A DNA stretch of 64,000 nt, taken from the NCBI RefSeq assembly GCF_014145675.1, contig NZ_JACGZW010000004.1:248001-312000 (forward strand). The letters run 5' to 3'. Shown piece after piece: positions 24,510 through 32,858 of this stretch. How positions within the stretch are numbered: the stretch's first letter is position 1; the number at the start of each line of letters is the position of its first letter. Below the pieces are notes generated by a model. The model worked only from the letters and a program-made list of their open reading frames with translations. It did no database searches and had not been told where the DNA came from. The translations under genes were made by a program, and so were the position numbers. This stretch comes from Amycolatopsis dendrobii (lineage in GTDB: Bacteria > Actinomycetota > Actinomycetes > Mycobacteriales > Pseudonocardiaceae).

Positions 24510-25621
24510 GCCTCCGACACCTGGGTGAGCCAGGCGACCTCGGCGGCGAACGTCTTCGCGTCGTGGTCGTCGAACGCGCCGTTGTCCTGGCTTTCCGCCG
24601 GGGCCAGGCCGGAGGTCTTCGCCTCCAGCGCCTGGCGGATCTTGCGGGCCTCGGCCATCGCCTGGTCGCCGTCCGGGGTGTCGGCGCGGTCCATGTACGG
24701 CCGCAGCGCGCGCCAGCCGTCGCGGATCTCGATCACCCGGCGATGCAGCCGGTAGTGCAGGTCCGACCAGCGCCGATCGGTGTCTCCCTCGGTCGGCGGC
24801 TCCAGTGCGATGCCCGGCGAGGATTCGTACAGCGAATGCCAAAGCGGGTAGAGCGCGCGATAAGACCGGTAATTGCGCTGCCATCGCGCGACCGACGAGA
24901 CGTGCTCGCCCCACGACGGCATGGTCAGCCCGAACGACACGATCACGATGCCCAGCGCGCTGAACACCGACGGCGCGATCGCCCACGCACCGAGGTGCCA
25001 GCCGAGCGCCGGGCTCACGATGTTCACCGCGCGCGTGGCGCAGTAGAGGAACAGCACGACCGCGCCGACCGCGAGCGTCCGCAGCGTCCGGCGCAGCCAC
25101 ACGCGCGACGTGCTCCGCGCGTACGGCAGGCACTGCAGGTAGATCGTCACGCACGGCACGGCCTGCGAAATGATGAAGAGCAGCAGGTAGGTGAGGATCA
25201 CCGGGTCGCTGCTGCCCACCGCGAAGGCGGTGCCGGGGGTGCCCGGTTTGTTGCCGATGAAGAACAGCACGGTCAGCACGACGAACAGCACCGCGCCGGA
25301 AACGATCCACGCCCGGATCCGCGTGCGGATTTCCGCCGGGGGATTCGCCCACAGCATCAGCAGCAGCTGCGCGCTGATGCAGTACGCGACCGCGGCCAGG
25401 TGCAAGATCAAGATCGCCAGATTGGGGATCCCGAACAGCGAGCCGATGCTGAGCGAGAGCGCGCCGAGGGTGAAGGTGACGCACTGCAGGATCAGCGTCG
25501 TCATCAGCACGATGTAGGCCGGGTCGCGCCACGAGCGGCGCATCGAGAAAAGCTTGTACAGCAAGGCCGCGTACGAGGAGACCGCCGACAGCGAGAATAA
25601 GATGATCTTCAGAGTGTTCAC
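24491..25621 (-). CDS. Membrane protein, MAB_1171c-like
   Basis: This 376-aa protein has seven or so N-terminal membrane helices (to about 225) and a soluble C-terminal region with PLWHSLYESSPGIALEP and RLHRRVIEIRDG. That layout matches the MAB_1171c family of putative transporters. In actinomycetes such genes often sit beside XRE-ImmA/IrrE pairs; here that pair is 5 kb away. I chose GTG 25621. Function unknown. Confidence 0.72.
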   Translation of the reverse strand: MNTLKIILFSLSAVSSYAALLYKLFSMRRSWRDPAYIVLMTTLILQCVTFTLGALSLSIGSLFGIPNLAILILHLAAVAYCISAQLLLMLWANPPAEIRTRIRAWIVSGAVLFVVLTVLFFIGNKPGTPGTAFAVGSSDPVILTYLLLFIISQAVPCVTIYLQCLPYARSTSRVWLRRTLRTLAVGAVVLFLYCATRAVNIVSPALGWHLGAWAIAPSVFSALGIVIVSFGLTMPSWGEHVSSVARWQRNYRSYRALYPLWHSLYESSPGIALEPPTEGDTDRRWSDLHYRLHRRVIEIRDGWRALRPYMDRADTPDGDQAMAEARKIRQALEAKTSGLAPAESQDNGAFDDHDAKTFAAEVAWLTQVSEAYGKLA

Positions 25622-25874
25622 TCGCGCCCCCGGAACGGCCTCAGCGCCCGGCGGGCGGAACGGTGTGCGCGGCAACCTTGGCGGAATTGTTCACGATCGG
25701 CGACCATACACCACCGCAAGTGCCGGAACTAGGGCCGGAAAACTGGTTCTGGCCTGGGCGAATTCCGAGTGGATCCCGGGTGTCGGGGGCCTGCTCGAGA
25801 ACCGCTGGAGGTGATCTTCCGGTGAACGGCGGGCGACCGGGTCGTGAACGGCCGCAACGGGATGCGCTCGTCGC

Positions 25875-25880
25875 TAGGGT
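25875..25880 (+). promoter_or_regulatory. -10 box of the SDR gene
   Basis: TAGGGT ends 6 nt before the ATG, indicating a leaderless transcript. Confidence 0.45.
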
Positions 25881-25886
25881 GTCGCC

Positions 25887-26828
25887 ATGAGTCTTCAGGT
25901 GGTGATCGGGCACGGACCGGCGGGGGCGGCCACCGCCGCGCTGCTGGTTGAACAAGGAGAGCGAGTCCGGGTGATCAGCCGTTCGCCGCGGGAGCCCGAA
26001 CCGGGGCTGGAACACGTCTCGCTCGACGCCGCTGACCAGGCAGCACTCGCCGAAGCGACCAAGGACGCGGCAGCGATCTACAGTTGCGCGAGCCCGCCCT
26101 ATCATCGGTGGGCGACCGATTGGCCGCCGCTGCAGGCCTCGATCTGCGCCGCGGCCGAAGCGAACGGCGCGCTGCTGGTGTCGCTGGGGAATTTGTACGG
26201 CTACGGCCCGGTCGATGGTCCGCTCACCGAGAACCTGCCGCTCGCGGCCACCGGAACCAAGGGCCGGGTCCGGGCTTTGCTGTCGGAACAACTGCACGCA
26301 TTGCACGACGAGGGCCGCATCCGCGCGGTCGAGGTGCGGGCCTCCGATTTCTTCGGTCCCGGAGTGACCGACGGCGGCCATCTCGCCGCCCGGGTGGTGC
26401 CGAACGTGCTGCGCGGCGGAAAGGTGCAGGTACTCGGCGATCCGGACGCCCCGCACAGTTGGACGTACATTTCCGATGTGGCGCGCACGCTGGTCGCGGC
26501 CGCGCGGGAAGAAAAGGCGTGGGGCAAGGCGTGGCATGTGCCGACTGGTCCGCCGCGGTCCGCTCGGGTGATGGTCGCGCTGTTGTGCGAGGCGGCCGGA
26601 GTGCCTCCGGTGCCTGTGCAGCGCCTTTCCCCGATGTTACTGAAGGCGGCCGCGCTTGTTTCGCCGATGTTGCGTGAACTGGGCGAGGTCCGGTACCAGT
26701 TCGACCGTCCGTATGTGCTCGATTCCCGTGCGGCACAGGAATTATTCAAGATTACGCCGACGCCGGAGAAAGATCAATTAGCCAGTACCGTGGGCTGGTG
26801 GCGTGATCGCTTGGCTACCGTGAGTTGA
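25887..26828 (+). CDS. Atypical NAD-dependent epimerase/dehydratase (SDR)
   Basis: This 313-aa extended SDR has a nucleotide-binding glycine motif GHGPAGAA near residue 9 and the SLGNLYGYGPV segment. It has a substrate-domain stretch VEVRASDFFGPGV. The usual catalytic Tyr-x-x-x-Lys is not evident: the equivalent region reads ATGTKGRVR, so it may be an atypical, possibly non-classical reductase. It lies 107 bp before the KS-ACP-AOS gene on the same strand. It could act on that enzyme's product, but this is only proximity. Confidence 0.78.
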   Translation: MSLQVVIGHGPAGAATAALLVEQGERVRVISRSPREPEPGLEHVSLDAADQAALAEATKDAAAIYSCASPPYHRWATDWPPLQASICAAAEANGALLVSLGNLYGYGPVDGPLTENLPLAATGTKGRVRALLSEQLHALHDEGRIRAVEVRASDFFGPGVTDGGHLAARVVPNVLRGGKVQVLGDPDAPHSWTYISDVARTLVAAAREEKAWGKAWHVPTGPPRSARVMVALLCEAAGVPPVPVQRLSPMLLKAAALVSPMLRELGEVRYQFDRPYVLDSRAAQELFKITPTPEKDQLASTVGWWRDRLATVS

Positions 26829-26935
26829 GTTGTCTGTGCATTCCTCCGCACCTTGCCCAATGCCCTTGAAAAACTGGGTAAGAACGGGCAATCTCGGTGT
26901 CGACTGGGTGGGGATCGGCACGAGGAAGTCATGCC

Positions 26936-29900
26936 ATGGGGTCTGCAAGATCTGGGTGGGAAGAATCCGAAAATAGCCAGGACATCGCCGTTGTCGGAAT
27001 GGGATGCCGTTTTCCGGGAGCGCGCAACGTCAACGAGTACTGGGATCTGCTGAGCGAGCCCAAACCGCAGTTTCGGCGGGTGCCGGATTCGCGGTGGCGG
27101 CGCGAAGCGTTCTACAATGACGATTTCCGGGACAGCGGCGCGGTCTACTCCGACCGCATGGCGCTGCTCGAGGACGTCGGCGACTTCGACGCCGGGCACT
27201 ACAAGATCCCGCCGCGACGGGCCAAATCGCTCGACCCGCAGCACCGGCTGCTGGTCGACCTGACCCGCGAAGCGCTGCAGGACGCGGGATGGGAAGCCGA
27301 GGGTTTCGACCGCGACGAGACGTCGGTGATCATGTCGCTCAGCGACAGCGGTTACCGCGACATGAGCACGCTGCACCTGCGGCTGAAGCAGCTGATCGGC
27401 GGCGAATTCGGCCGGGCGGGAGATCCGGCGATGGCCGAGGCGGCGTCCGCGGTCAGCGGCCTGCACGCCACCGCGATGGCCGGGCTGCTGCTCAACATGG
27501 GGCCGAGTTCGATCAGCAACGTCTTCGACCTGCACGGAGAGAGCTACGCGCTCGATTCCGCCTGCTCCGGCGGCCTGACCGCGGTGGCGAACGCGGTGTT
27601 CGCGCTGCGGGCGGGCCGCTGCCGGATCGCTGTCGCCGGCGGCGCACAGCTGGTCCTGGCTCCGGACCTGTTCGTGGGCCTGTGCCGGATCGGCGCGATC
27701 TCGCGCACCGGCGAATGCCGTCCGTTCGACCGCCGGGCGGACGGCTTCGTGCTCGGCGAAGGAGCCGGCGTCCTGGTGCTGCGCCCGCTCGCGGACGCAC
27801 GGGCGGCGGGCGACCGGGTGTACGCGGTGATCCGCGGCGTCGGGCTGTCCAACGACGGCACGGTCAAGGGCGGCATGATGCCGCAGGAGTCCGGCCAGTT
27901 GCTGGCGTTGCGGCGGGCCTACCGGGACGCGGGCGTCGACCCGGCGTCGGTCGGTTTCCTCGAGGCGCACGGCACCGCGACCTCGGTCGGCGACGACGTG
28001 GAGATCAGCGCGCTGACCGAGCTGCGGCGCGGCGCGGAGAACCCGGCCTATCTCGGTGCGGCGAAGTCGGTCGTCGGGCATTCCCTTGGCACCGCGGGAA
28101 TCGCCGGGCTGATCAAGTCCATTTTGTCCGTCCACAAGGGACAAATTCTGCCGCAGCCGGATTTCGAACCGGCTGATCACCTGCCGTTGCGGGACGCCGG
28201 GCTTCAGGTGGCGGGCCAGGTCACGCCGTGGGACAGCGACGGACCGCGCCGGGCCGGAGTGAGCGCGTTCGGCTTCGGCGGTTCGAACGTGCACGTGGTC
28301 GTCGAGGAAGCGGAACAGGAAACGCCGCCCGCCGAGACGCCGCGGCTGTTGCTGCTCACCGCACGGGACCGGGCCGGGCTGGCCAGGCACGCCCGCGAGG
28401 TGGCCGAGGCGCTCGGCAGCGAGAACCCGCCGCTGGCCGCCGTCGCGGGCACGCTCGCCCGCCGGACGCTCTTCCCGGAGCGGCTCGCGGTGGCCGCGGA
28501 CGACGTCGCCGACGCGGTTGCCAAGCTCGTCGCCGCGTCGGTCGCGCTCGAATCCGGGCAAGGCGGCGAGCTTGTGCCGGGCGTGTTCGCTGGTGTCGTG
28601 TCACCGGGGGAGGAGCCGGTCGAGGACGGTCCGCCGGCCGAACTGGCTCCGCGCGCGGTGACCGGATCAGGATTGCGGCCAGTGGCGGACGGCCTGCCGC
28701 GCTGCACGCTGCCGCCGAGCCCGCTCAGCCCGCGCCGGCACTGGGTGGTCGACGACGCGAAACTCGTCAAGGCGCAGACGCTGGAGCCGCTCGGGGCTGC
28801 CGCGGCACCGGTTGAAGAGCCGGAGGAGACGACCTCCGCGCGGGATGTGTTGGCGGTCGTGCTCGAAGAAGTCGCGCGGACGACGGCGTTTCCGGCCAGC
28901 GAGTTGTACGCCGGGCAGTTGCTTGTGGACGACCTCGGGTTCGATTCGCTGATGCTCACCGAGTTGGAAGGGCGGCTGCGGAAGCGGTTCCCGGGTGCGC
29001 CAGTGGAGATTGAACAGTCGGCGGCGCTGACGGTGGGGGCGGTGGCCGGGATGCTCGCTCCGGCAATGGATTTGATTCCTGCCGCTCCGGTTTCGCCCGC
29101 TCCGGCTCCGGCGTGGGATCCGGCCAGCGCGGCGATCGAGGAGTTTCCCGAGGCCGCGGCGATCGAGGCGCGGCTGAAGGAGTTCGACGATCTCGGGGTG
29201 CCCAACCCGTACTTCCGCAAGCATCAGGGGCGGATGGACGCTACGACGTCAGTGTCCGGGCGCGAGTACCTGTCCTTCTCCAGCTACAACTATCTTGGGC
29301 TGGCCGGGCATCCCGCGGTGACCGCGGCGGTGCACGATGCTGTCGAGCGGTACGGGACTTCCGTGTCCGGCAGCCGATTGCTTGCCGGGGACCGGGATTT
29401 GTCTCGCGACCTGGAGACGGAACTCGCCGCGTTCCTGGGAGTCGAGGACAGTCTCGTGCTGGTGAGCGGGCACGCGACGAATGTCGGTGCGATCGGCCAT
29501 CTGGTCGGCCCCGGGGACTTGATCGTGCACGATTCGCTGGCGCACGACAGCATTCTGCAGGGCTGTGCGCTTTCCGGTGCTACGCGGCAACCGTTTCCGC
29601 ACAACGATATGGCACGACTGGAGGACGTGCTGCGTCGGTCGCGGTCGCGGTTCCGGCGGGTGCTGATTGTGGTTGAAGGCGTTTACAGCATGGATGGGGA
29701 TATCGCCGATCTGCCTGCGTTGATCGAACTCAAGCGGCGCTATGGGGCGTTGCTGATGGTGGACGAGGCGCACAGCATCGGGACGATCGGGCCGCGCGGG
29801 GCCGGGATCGGCGACCACTTCGCGGTGGATCGGTCCGGGGTTGATCTCTGGATGGGGACGCTGTCGAAGTCGCTCGCCGGGTGCGGAGGATATCTGGCCG

Positions 29901-30325
29901 GGTCGGCTCGGACGGTGCGGTGGTTGCGGTATTCGTTGCCTGGGTTTGTTTACAGCGTGGGGATTACTCCGGCCAATGCGGCGGCTTCGCTTGCGGCGTT
30001 GAGGGTTTTGCGGGCGGAGCCGGAGCGGTTGTTGCGGTTGCGGGAGAATTCCCGGGTGTTTTTGGAGTTGGCTGCTGATGCGGGGTTGCCGACTGGGTCG
30101 GCTGGGGGGACGCCGATCGTGCCTTGCGTGGTGGGGAGTTCGGATGTCGCGCTGAGGCTGGCTACCGCGTTGTACGAGAGGGGGGTGGTGGTGGATCCGA
30201 TTCTGTATCCGGCGGTGGATGAGGAGCTGGCTCGGTTGAGGTTCTTCATCACCAGCGAGCATCGGGTGGATCAGTTGCGGTATGCGGTAGGGGTTGCGGG
30301 GGCCGAGTTGGGGTTGTTGCGGTAG
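26936..30325 (+). CDS. Hybrid polyketide synthase: KS-ACP-alpha-oxoamine synthase
   Basis: This 1129-aa megaenzyme has three parts. First is a type I ketosynthase (about 15-430) with the full triad C210 (DSACSGG), H345 (AHGTAT) and H382 (SVVGHS). A post-KS linker without an acyltransferase follows, then an ACP (about 635-710) with phosphopantetheine Ser671 in LGFDSL. Last is a class II PLP alpha-oxoamine synthase (about 755-1129) with D943-EAHS and PLP Lys978 (LSKSLAGCGG). It should extend an acyl chain on the ACP and release it by decarboxylative condensation with an amino acid, giving an alpha-aminoketone. SxtA and PigH share the ACP-oxoamine synthase end. No AT is present. GAGGAAG decides the ATG. 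Confidence 0.92.
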   Translation: MGSARSGWEESENSQDIAVVGMGCRFPGARNVNEYWDLLSEPKPQFRRVPDSRWRREAFYNDDFRDSGAVYSDRMALLEDVGDFDAGHYKIPPRRAKSLDPQHRLLVDLTREALQDAGWEAEGFDRDETSVIMSLSDSGYRDMSTLHLRLKQLIGGEFGRAGDPAMAEAASAVSGLHATAMAGLLLNMGPSSISNVFDLHGESYALDSACSGGLTAVANAVFALRAGRCRIAVAGGAQLVLAPDLFVGLCRIGAISRTGECRPFDRRADGFVLGEGAGVLVLRPLADARAAGDRVYAVIRGVGLSNDGTVKGGMMPQESGQLLALRRAYRDAGVDPASVGFLEAHGTATSVGDDVEISALTELRRGAENPAYLGAAKSVVGHSLGTAGIAGLIKSILSVHKGQILPQPDFEPADHLPLRDAGLQVAGQVTPWDSDGPRRAGVSAFGFGGSNVHVVVEEAEQETPPAETPRLLLLTARDRAGLARHAREVAEALGSENPPLAAVAGTLARRTLFPERLAVAADDVADAVAKLVAASVALESGQGGELVPGVFAGVVSPGEEPVEDGPPAELAPRAVTGSGLRPVADGLPRCTLPPSPLSPRRHWVVDDAKLVKAQTLEPLGAAAAPVEEPEETTSARDVLAVVLEEVARTTAFPASELYAGQLLVDDLGFDSLMLTELEGRLRKRFPGAPVEIEQSAALTVGAVAGMLAPAMDLIPAAPVSPAPAPAWDPASAAIEEFPEAAAIEARLKEFDDLGVPNPYFRKHQGRMDATTSVSGREYLSFSSYNYLGLAGHPAVTAAVHDAVERYGTSVSGSRLLAGDRDLSRDLETELAAFLGVEDSLVLVSGHATNVGAIGHLVGPGDLIVHDSLAHDSILQGCALSGATRQPFPHNDMARLEDVLRRSRSRFRRVLIVVEGVYSMDGDIADLPALIELKRRYGALLMVDEAHSIGTIGPRGAGIGDHFAVDRSGVDLWMGTLSKSLAGCGGYLAGSARTVRWLRYSLPGFVYSVGITPANAAASLAALRVLRAEPERLLRLRENSRVFLELAADAGLPTGSAGGTPIVPCVVGSSDVALRLATALYERGVVVDPILYPAVDEELARLRFFITSEHRVDQLRYAVGVAGAELGLLR

Positions 30326-30402
30326 GCGGGGCGGCTCGTCGCCCTGGCGGGCGACATTGCGCTCGGGTTTGGGCCACCACCCCGAAGGTTGATTGTGCTG
30401 AC

Positions 30403-30457
30403 GGGCGGCGGGTGCTGGTCAAGGCGGGAAAGATGCTTTGACCAGCACCCGCCGCCC
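30403..30457 (+). terminator. Long-stem hairpin after the hybrid synthase
   Basis: GGGCGGCGGGTGCTGGTCAA (30403-30422) and its perfect complement (30438-30457) form a 20-bp stem with a 15-nt loop, 78 nt after the stop. No T-tract is seen. Confidence 0.7.
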
Positions 30458-30610
30458 GCAGAGAGGCGTCGGATCGGGGTTGGGGGCGGTGTGGGCGCCT
30501 CCGCAGGTGGGCGCCTCCGCGGGTGGGTGCATCGGCTGCGGTTCGCCGCCGGGTGCGTCGCTGGTTGGGTGCTGCGGCTGCGGCTGCGGTTGCGCGGTGG
30601 GCGGGGCTAG

Positions 30611-30693
30611 CGCCCCAATGTGGCATTGGGTGCGTCAGATGCACCGAACGCCACATTGGGTGCGTCGCATGCACCCAATGCCACATTGGGGCG
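30611..30693. repeat. Inverted and direct repeat cluster, CCCAATGTGGCATTGGG type
   Basis: Perfect 23-nt arms lie at 30611-30633 and 30671-30693. Between them a third, partial copy repeats the word CCACATTGGGTGCGTC at 30651-30666. Each arm also contains its own smaller dyad, CCCAATG-TGG-CATTGGG. The gap 30326-30748 otherwise holds only G-rich low-complexity sequence. Confidence 0.8.
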
Positions 30694-30748
30694 CGTCCCG
30701 GCGGGCGGTGGGGTGGGCGGTGAAGGGTGGCCCTCAGGCGCGGTGGTG

Positions 30749-31291
30749 CTAGAGGAGCGAGCGTTCGATTCGGTCCATCGGTTTTTCCCCTGCTTTGGGG
30801 GTTTCGGCGATGGGTTTCGACGGGGTGCCCATGCGTTCCGAGAGCAGGAAGGCGATGATCTCCGCTTCCTGTTCTTGCGCGTCGTCGTAGGTGGCGCGCA
30901 TCAGCATGTCCCGGACGATGTCCGGGTCCAGGTTGGGGAACAGCGAGCGGGCGCTCTCGTCGTCAAGGAGACCCGAGCCGCGATGACAGCAGATGATGTG
31001 ACCCAGCTCGTGCAAGATGATGTGCTCCTGGTGCGCCCCGGTGGTGTTGGCGTCGAAGAAGATCAGGTCCTCGCCCCGCGCGGCCACCCACATGCCGCAC
31101 GGGTGCGACGCCGGCATCGGCAGCGGCACGAGGGTGATCGGCCGTTCGCGGATCTCGCCCAGGCGGGCGCAGAGGGTGGCCAGGTCGTACTTCGGCGGAA
31201 GGTCGAGTTCGGCGATTCGCTGGGCGCCTTCGTCGCGCATCCGCCGCAGTTGCTCGCGCCGCTGCGGGGCTTCGGACGGGGTGCCGGTCAC
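30749..31291 (-). CDS. ImmA/IrrE family metallopeptidase
   Basis: This 180-aa protein has the gluzincin motif HELGH (H94, E95, H98) and a later acidic third-ligand region EQEAEIIAFLL. Such proteases cleave a partner XRE repressor after stress and so release its targets. The GTG start overlaps the stop of the XRE gene (GTGA), confirming the pairing. No phage or integrative-element genes are nearby, so this looks like a chromosomal regulatory module. Confidence 0.9.
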   Translation of the reverse strand: MTGTPSEAPQRREQLRRMRDEGAQRIAELDLPPKYDLATLCARLGEIRERPITLVPLPMPASHPCGMWVAARGEDLIFFDANTTGAHQEHIILHELGHIICCHRGSGLLDDESARSLFPNLDPDIVRDMLMRATYDDAQEQEAEIIAFLLSERMGTPSKPIAETPKAGEKPMDRIERSLL

Positions 31292-31737
31292 CGCGCCGCT
31301 TCGTCCGTGACCGGGGGCAGCCCCTGCATCTTGCGGTATTGGTCCATGATCGTGGTGATCGCCTGGAGGTTTTCCTCGCGCATGCCCGCGGCGCGCATGG
31401 CGACCGCGCGGACGCCTGCTTGACGCATCGCCTCCACGGCTGCCAGCTCCGACAGCACCGACCCGGCGACCTCGTCGTCGAAGAAGTACGCGACCGAGAC
31501 GCCGAAGAATTTCGCCAGTGCGGCCAGCAGCTCCTGAGACGGATTGGTCCGTTTGCCCGTGCGCAGCTGAGAGAGGTATACCGCGCCGACCTTCAGCTCC
31601 GGGGTGGCCCGTTTCAGTTCGGCTGCCACCTCGGCGTTCGTCCAGTGCCTCCCTTGCGGGCGCACCGTGCGGAACAGGTCGTCGAGTCTGGAGGCCAGGG
31701 TGGGCCGGGCTTCCGCCGGCTGAGTGTCTTCGGACAT
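31288..31737 (-). CDS. XRE-family HTH regulator
   Basis: This 149-aa regulator has an XRE helix-turn-helix at about 28-80 (NAEVAAELKR, VYLSQLRTGKRTNPS, LLAALAKFFGVSVAYFF) and a C-terminal helical region with RAVAMRAAGM that may be the ImmA cleavage area. It is the first gene of the XRE-ImmA pair. Confidence 0.9.
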   Translation of the reverse strand: MSEDTQPAEARPTLASRLDDLFRTVRPQGRHWTNAEVAAELKRATPELKVGAVYLSQLRTGKRTNPSQELLAALAKFFGVSVAYFFDDEVAGSVLSELAAVEAMRQAGVRAVAMRAAGMREENLQAITTIMDQYRKMQGLPPVTDEAAR

Positions 31738-31783
31738 GCTGCTACGCCCCTCCAGTTGCAGCTGATTGCTCTCAGCTAAGGCG

Positions 31784-31812
31784 ACTATCTCAGATTAGCT
31801 CACAGTTGACAA
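31784..31812 (-). promoter_or_regulatory. Promoter of the XRE-ImmA pair
   Basis: On the minus strand TTGTCA (31807-31812) and GATAGT (31784-31789) are exactly 17 bp apart. Similar words, CTCAGCTAAG (31771-31780) and CTCAGATTAG (31790-31799), repeat at a 19-bp interval and may be XRE half-sites. Confidence 0.6.
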
Positions 31813-31970
31813 TCGCCGGAGGGCTCCACAAGACTGTGCCTCAACGAGATAGCTGGTGGCTAACTCGCCACATAATCCGGGCAGAGCGGCAGGCGTAGTA
31901 CCGGCCCGGGGCGACGCTGGGGGTGTCGCCCCGCTCGGTCCGCCGAGGCCGGGTCCGGAGGCAGCAGACG

Positions 31971-32220
31971 TGTCAGCGAACTGCCTCCGGGCCCGGCGCA
32001 CTACGCCGCCGGCCGGGCTCGCCGATACTTGCTGTGCGGAACTCCGGTGGGCAGCGAACCTGCGTACGGAGGGTATGAGCGGTCGGCGCCGGACTGGCGG
32101 ATCGCGCCCGTCCGGCAGCCGACCGCACTAGAGCCGGAGGTCTTCCGGTGCGGAACCTCCGGCAAGTACGTGGCAGGCAGAGCTGTCAGCGAACCGCTTC
32201 GGGTCCGGCGAACTGCGCCC
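31971..32220. repeat. Two diverged copies of a ~37-bp repeat
   Basis: TGTCAGCGAACTGCCTCCGG at 31971 and TGTCAGCGAACCGCTTCGGG at 32184 begin 37-bp stretches that match at most positions. The second copy spans the 3' end of the membrane protein gene. The gap 31813-32185 has no convincing gene. Confidence 0.5.
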
Positions 32221-32818
32221 ATTCGTCAGCCCACCGCGCCGCGCGCCGGCGGTCGAGCACCCGCCGCGCGATCCAGAACGCGCCGCCCAGCACGCCGACC
32301 GCGCACAGCCAGCAGAAGGCCGCGACGAGCACGCCGTTGGTGACCGCGTCCGCGTGCGTCAGCGGGGCAGTGGTCTGTTTGCCGCTGTCGTCCAGCCAGA
32401 TGTCGGTGGTCGAACCCTCGGTCGCGGAGGCTGCGGGGACCGTGATGACGCCGGTGCGCTGCACGCCGTGCGGCGGCTTCCAGACCGCGTTCACGCGCGC
32501 GGTGTTGGCGATCGGCGCGCTGTCGCCGACGGAAGCGACCGGCTGCGCGGCCGTCGTCAGCACCGTGGCGGTCACCTGGTGCCGCGACTGCAGCTGCGCG
32601 TCCGACGCGGCGGTCTCCGCGGCGATGTCCTCGCCGCCGATCATCATGGCGAAGGGAATCGCGATGAGCGCCAGCAGCGTGACGATCCCGGCGAGCACGC
32701 CTTCGATCCGGTCCGACCGTCGCACGAGCGGGTTGCGCACGGCGCCGAGCCGTCGGAGCAATCGTTTACCAGGGTGTGGTGGTCTGCCTGCCCGAGTCCT
32801 GTTCCGCATGCCTCTCAT
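32186..32818 (-). CDS. Rv1733c-like two-helix membrane protein
   Basis: This 210-aa protein matches the actinobacterial Rv1733c family: a basic N-terminus, a first helix (about 37-58), an external domain with HQVTATVLTTAA and TDIWLDDSGKQTTAPLT, and a second helix near 165-187. Its function is unknown; in mycobacteria the relative belongs to the dormancy regulon. The start could be the ATG at 32818 or at 32809; GAGG precedes both at imperfect spacing. Confidence 0.85.
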   Translation of the reverse strand: MRGMRNRTRAGRPPHPGKRLLRRLGAVRNPLVRRSDRIEGVLAGIVTLLALIAIPFAMMIGGEDIAAETAASDAQLQSRHQVTATVLTTAAQPVASVGDSAPIANTARVNAVWKPPHGVQRTGVITVPAASATEGSTTDIWLDDSGKQTTAPLTHADAVTNGVLVAAFCWLCAVGVLGGAFWIARRVLDRRRAARWADEWAQFAGPEAVR

Positions 32819-32858
32819 GGTCCTCTTTCGCGCGCGCGAGCGCTGTGTCCCGCACAAC

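Noticed and set aside
30389..30752. Cys/Gly-rich small frames after the hybrid synthase
   Set aside because: Products of G-rich repeats and hairpins; no start signals.
30749..31737. Toxin-antitoxin or prophage repressor reading of the XRE-ImmA pair
   Set aside because: The protease is a normal ImmA/IrrE protein, and no toxin, integrase or phage gene is adjacent.
25887..31737. Full secondary-metabolite cluster around the KS-ACP-AOS gene
   Set aside because: No transporter, tailoring enzyme, AT or pathway regulator lies next to it; only the SDR upstream is even plausible.
31856..32343. Small open frames (70-105 aa) on both strands
   Set aside because: Low-complexity translations that overlap the Rv1733c-like gene or repeats; no translation signal.
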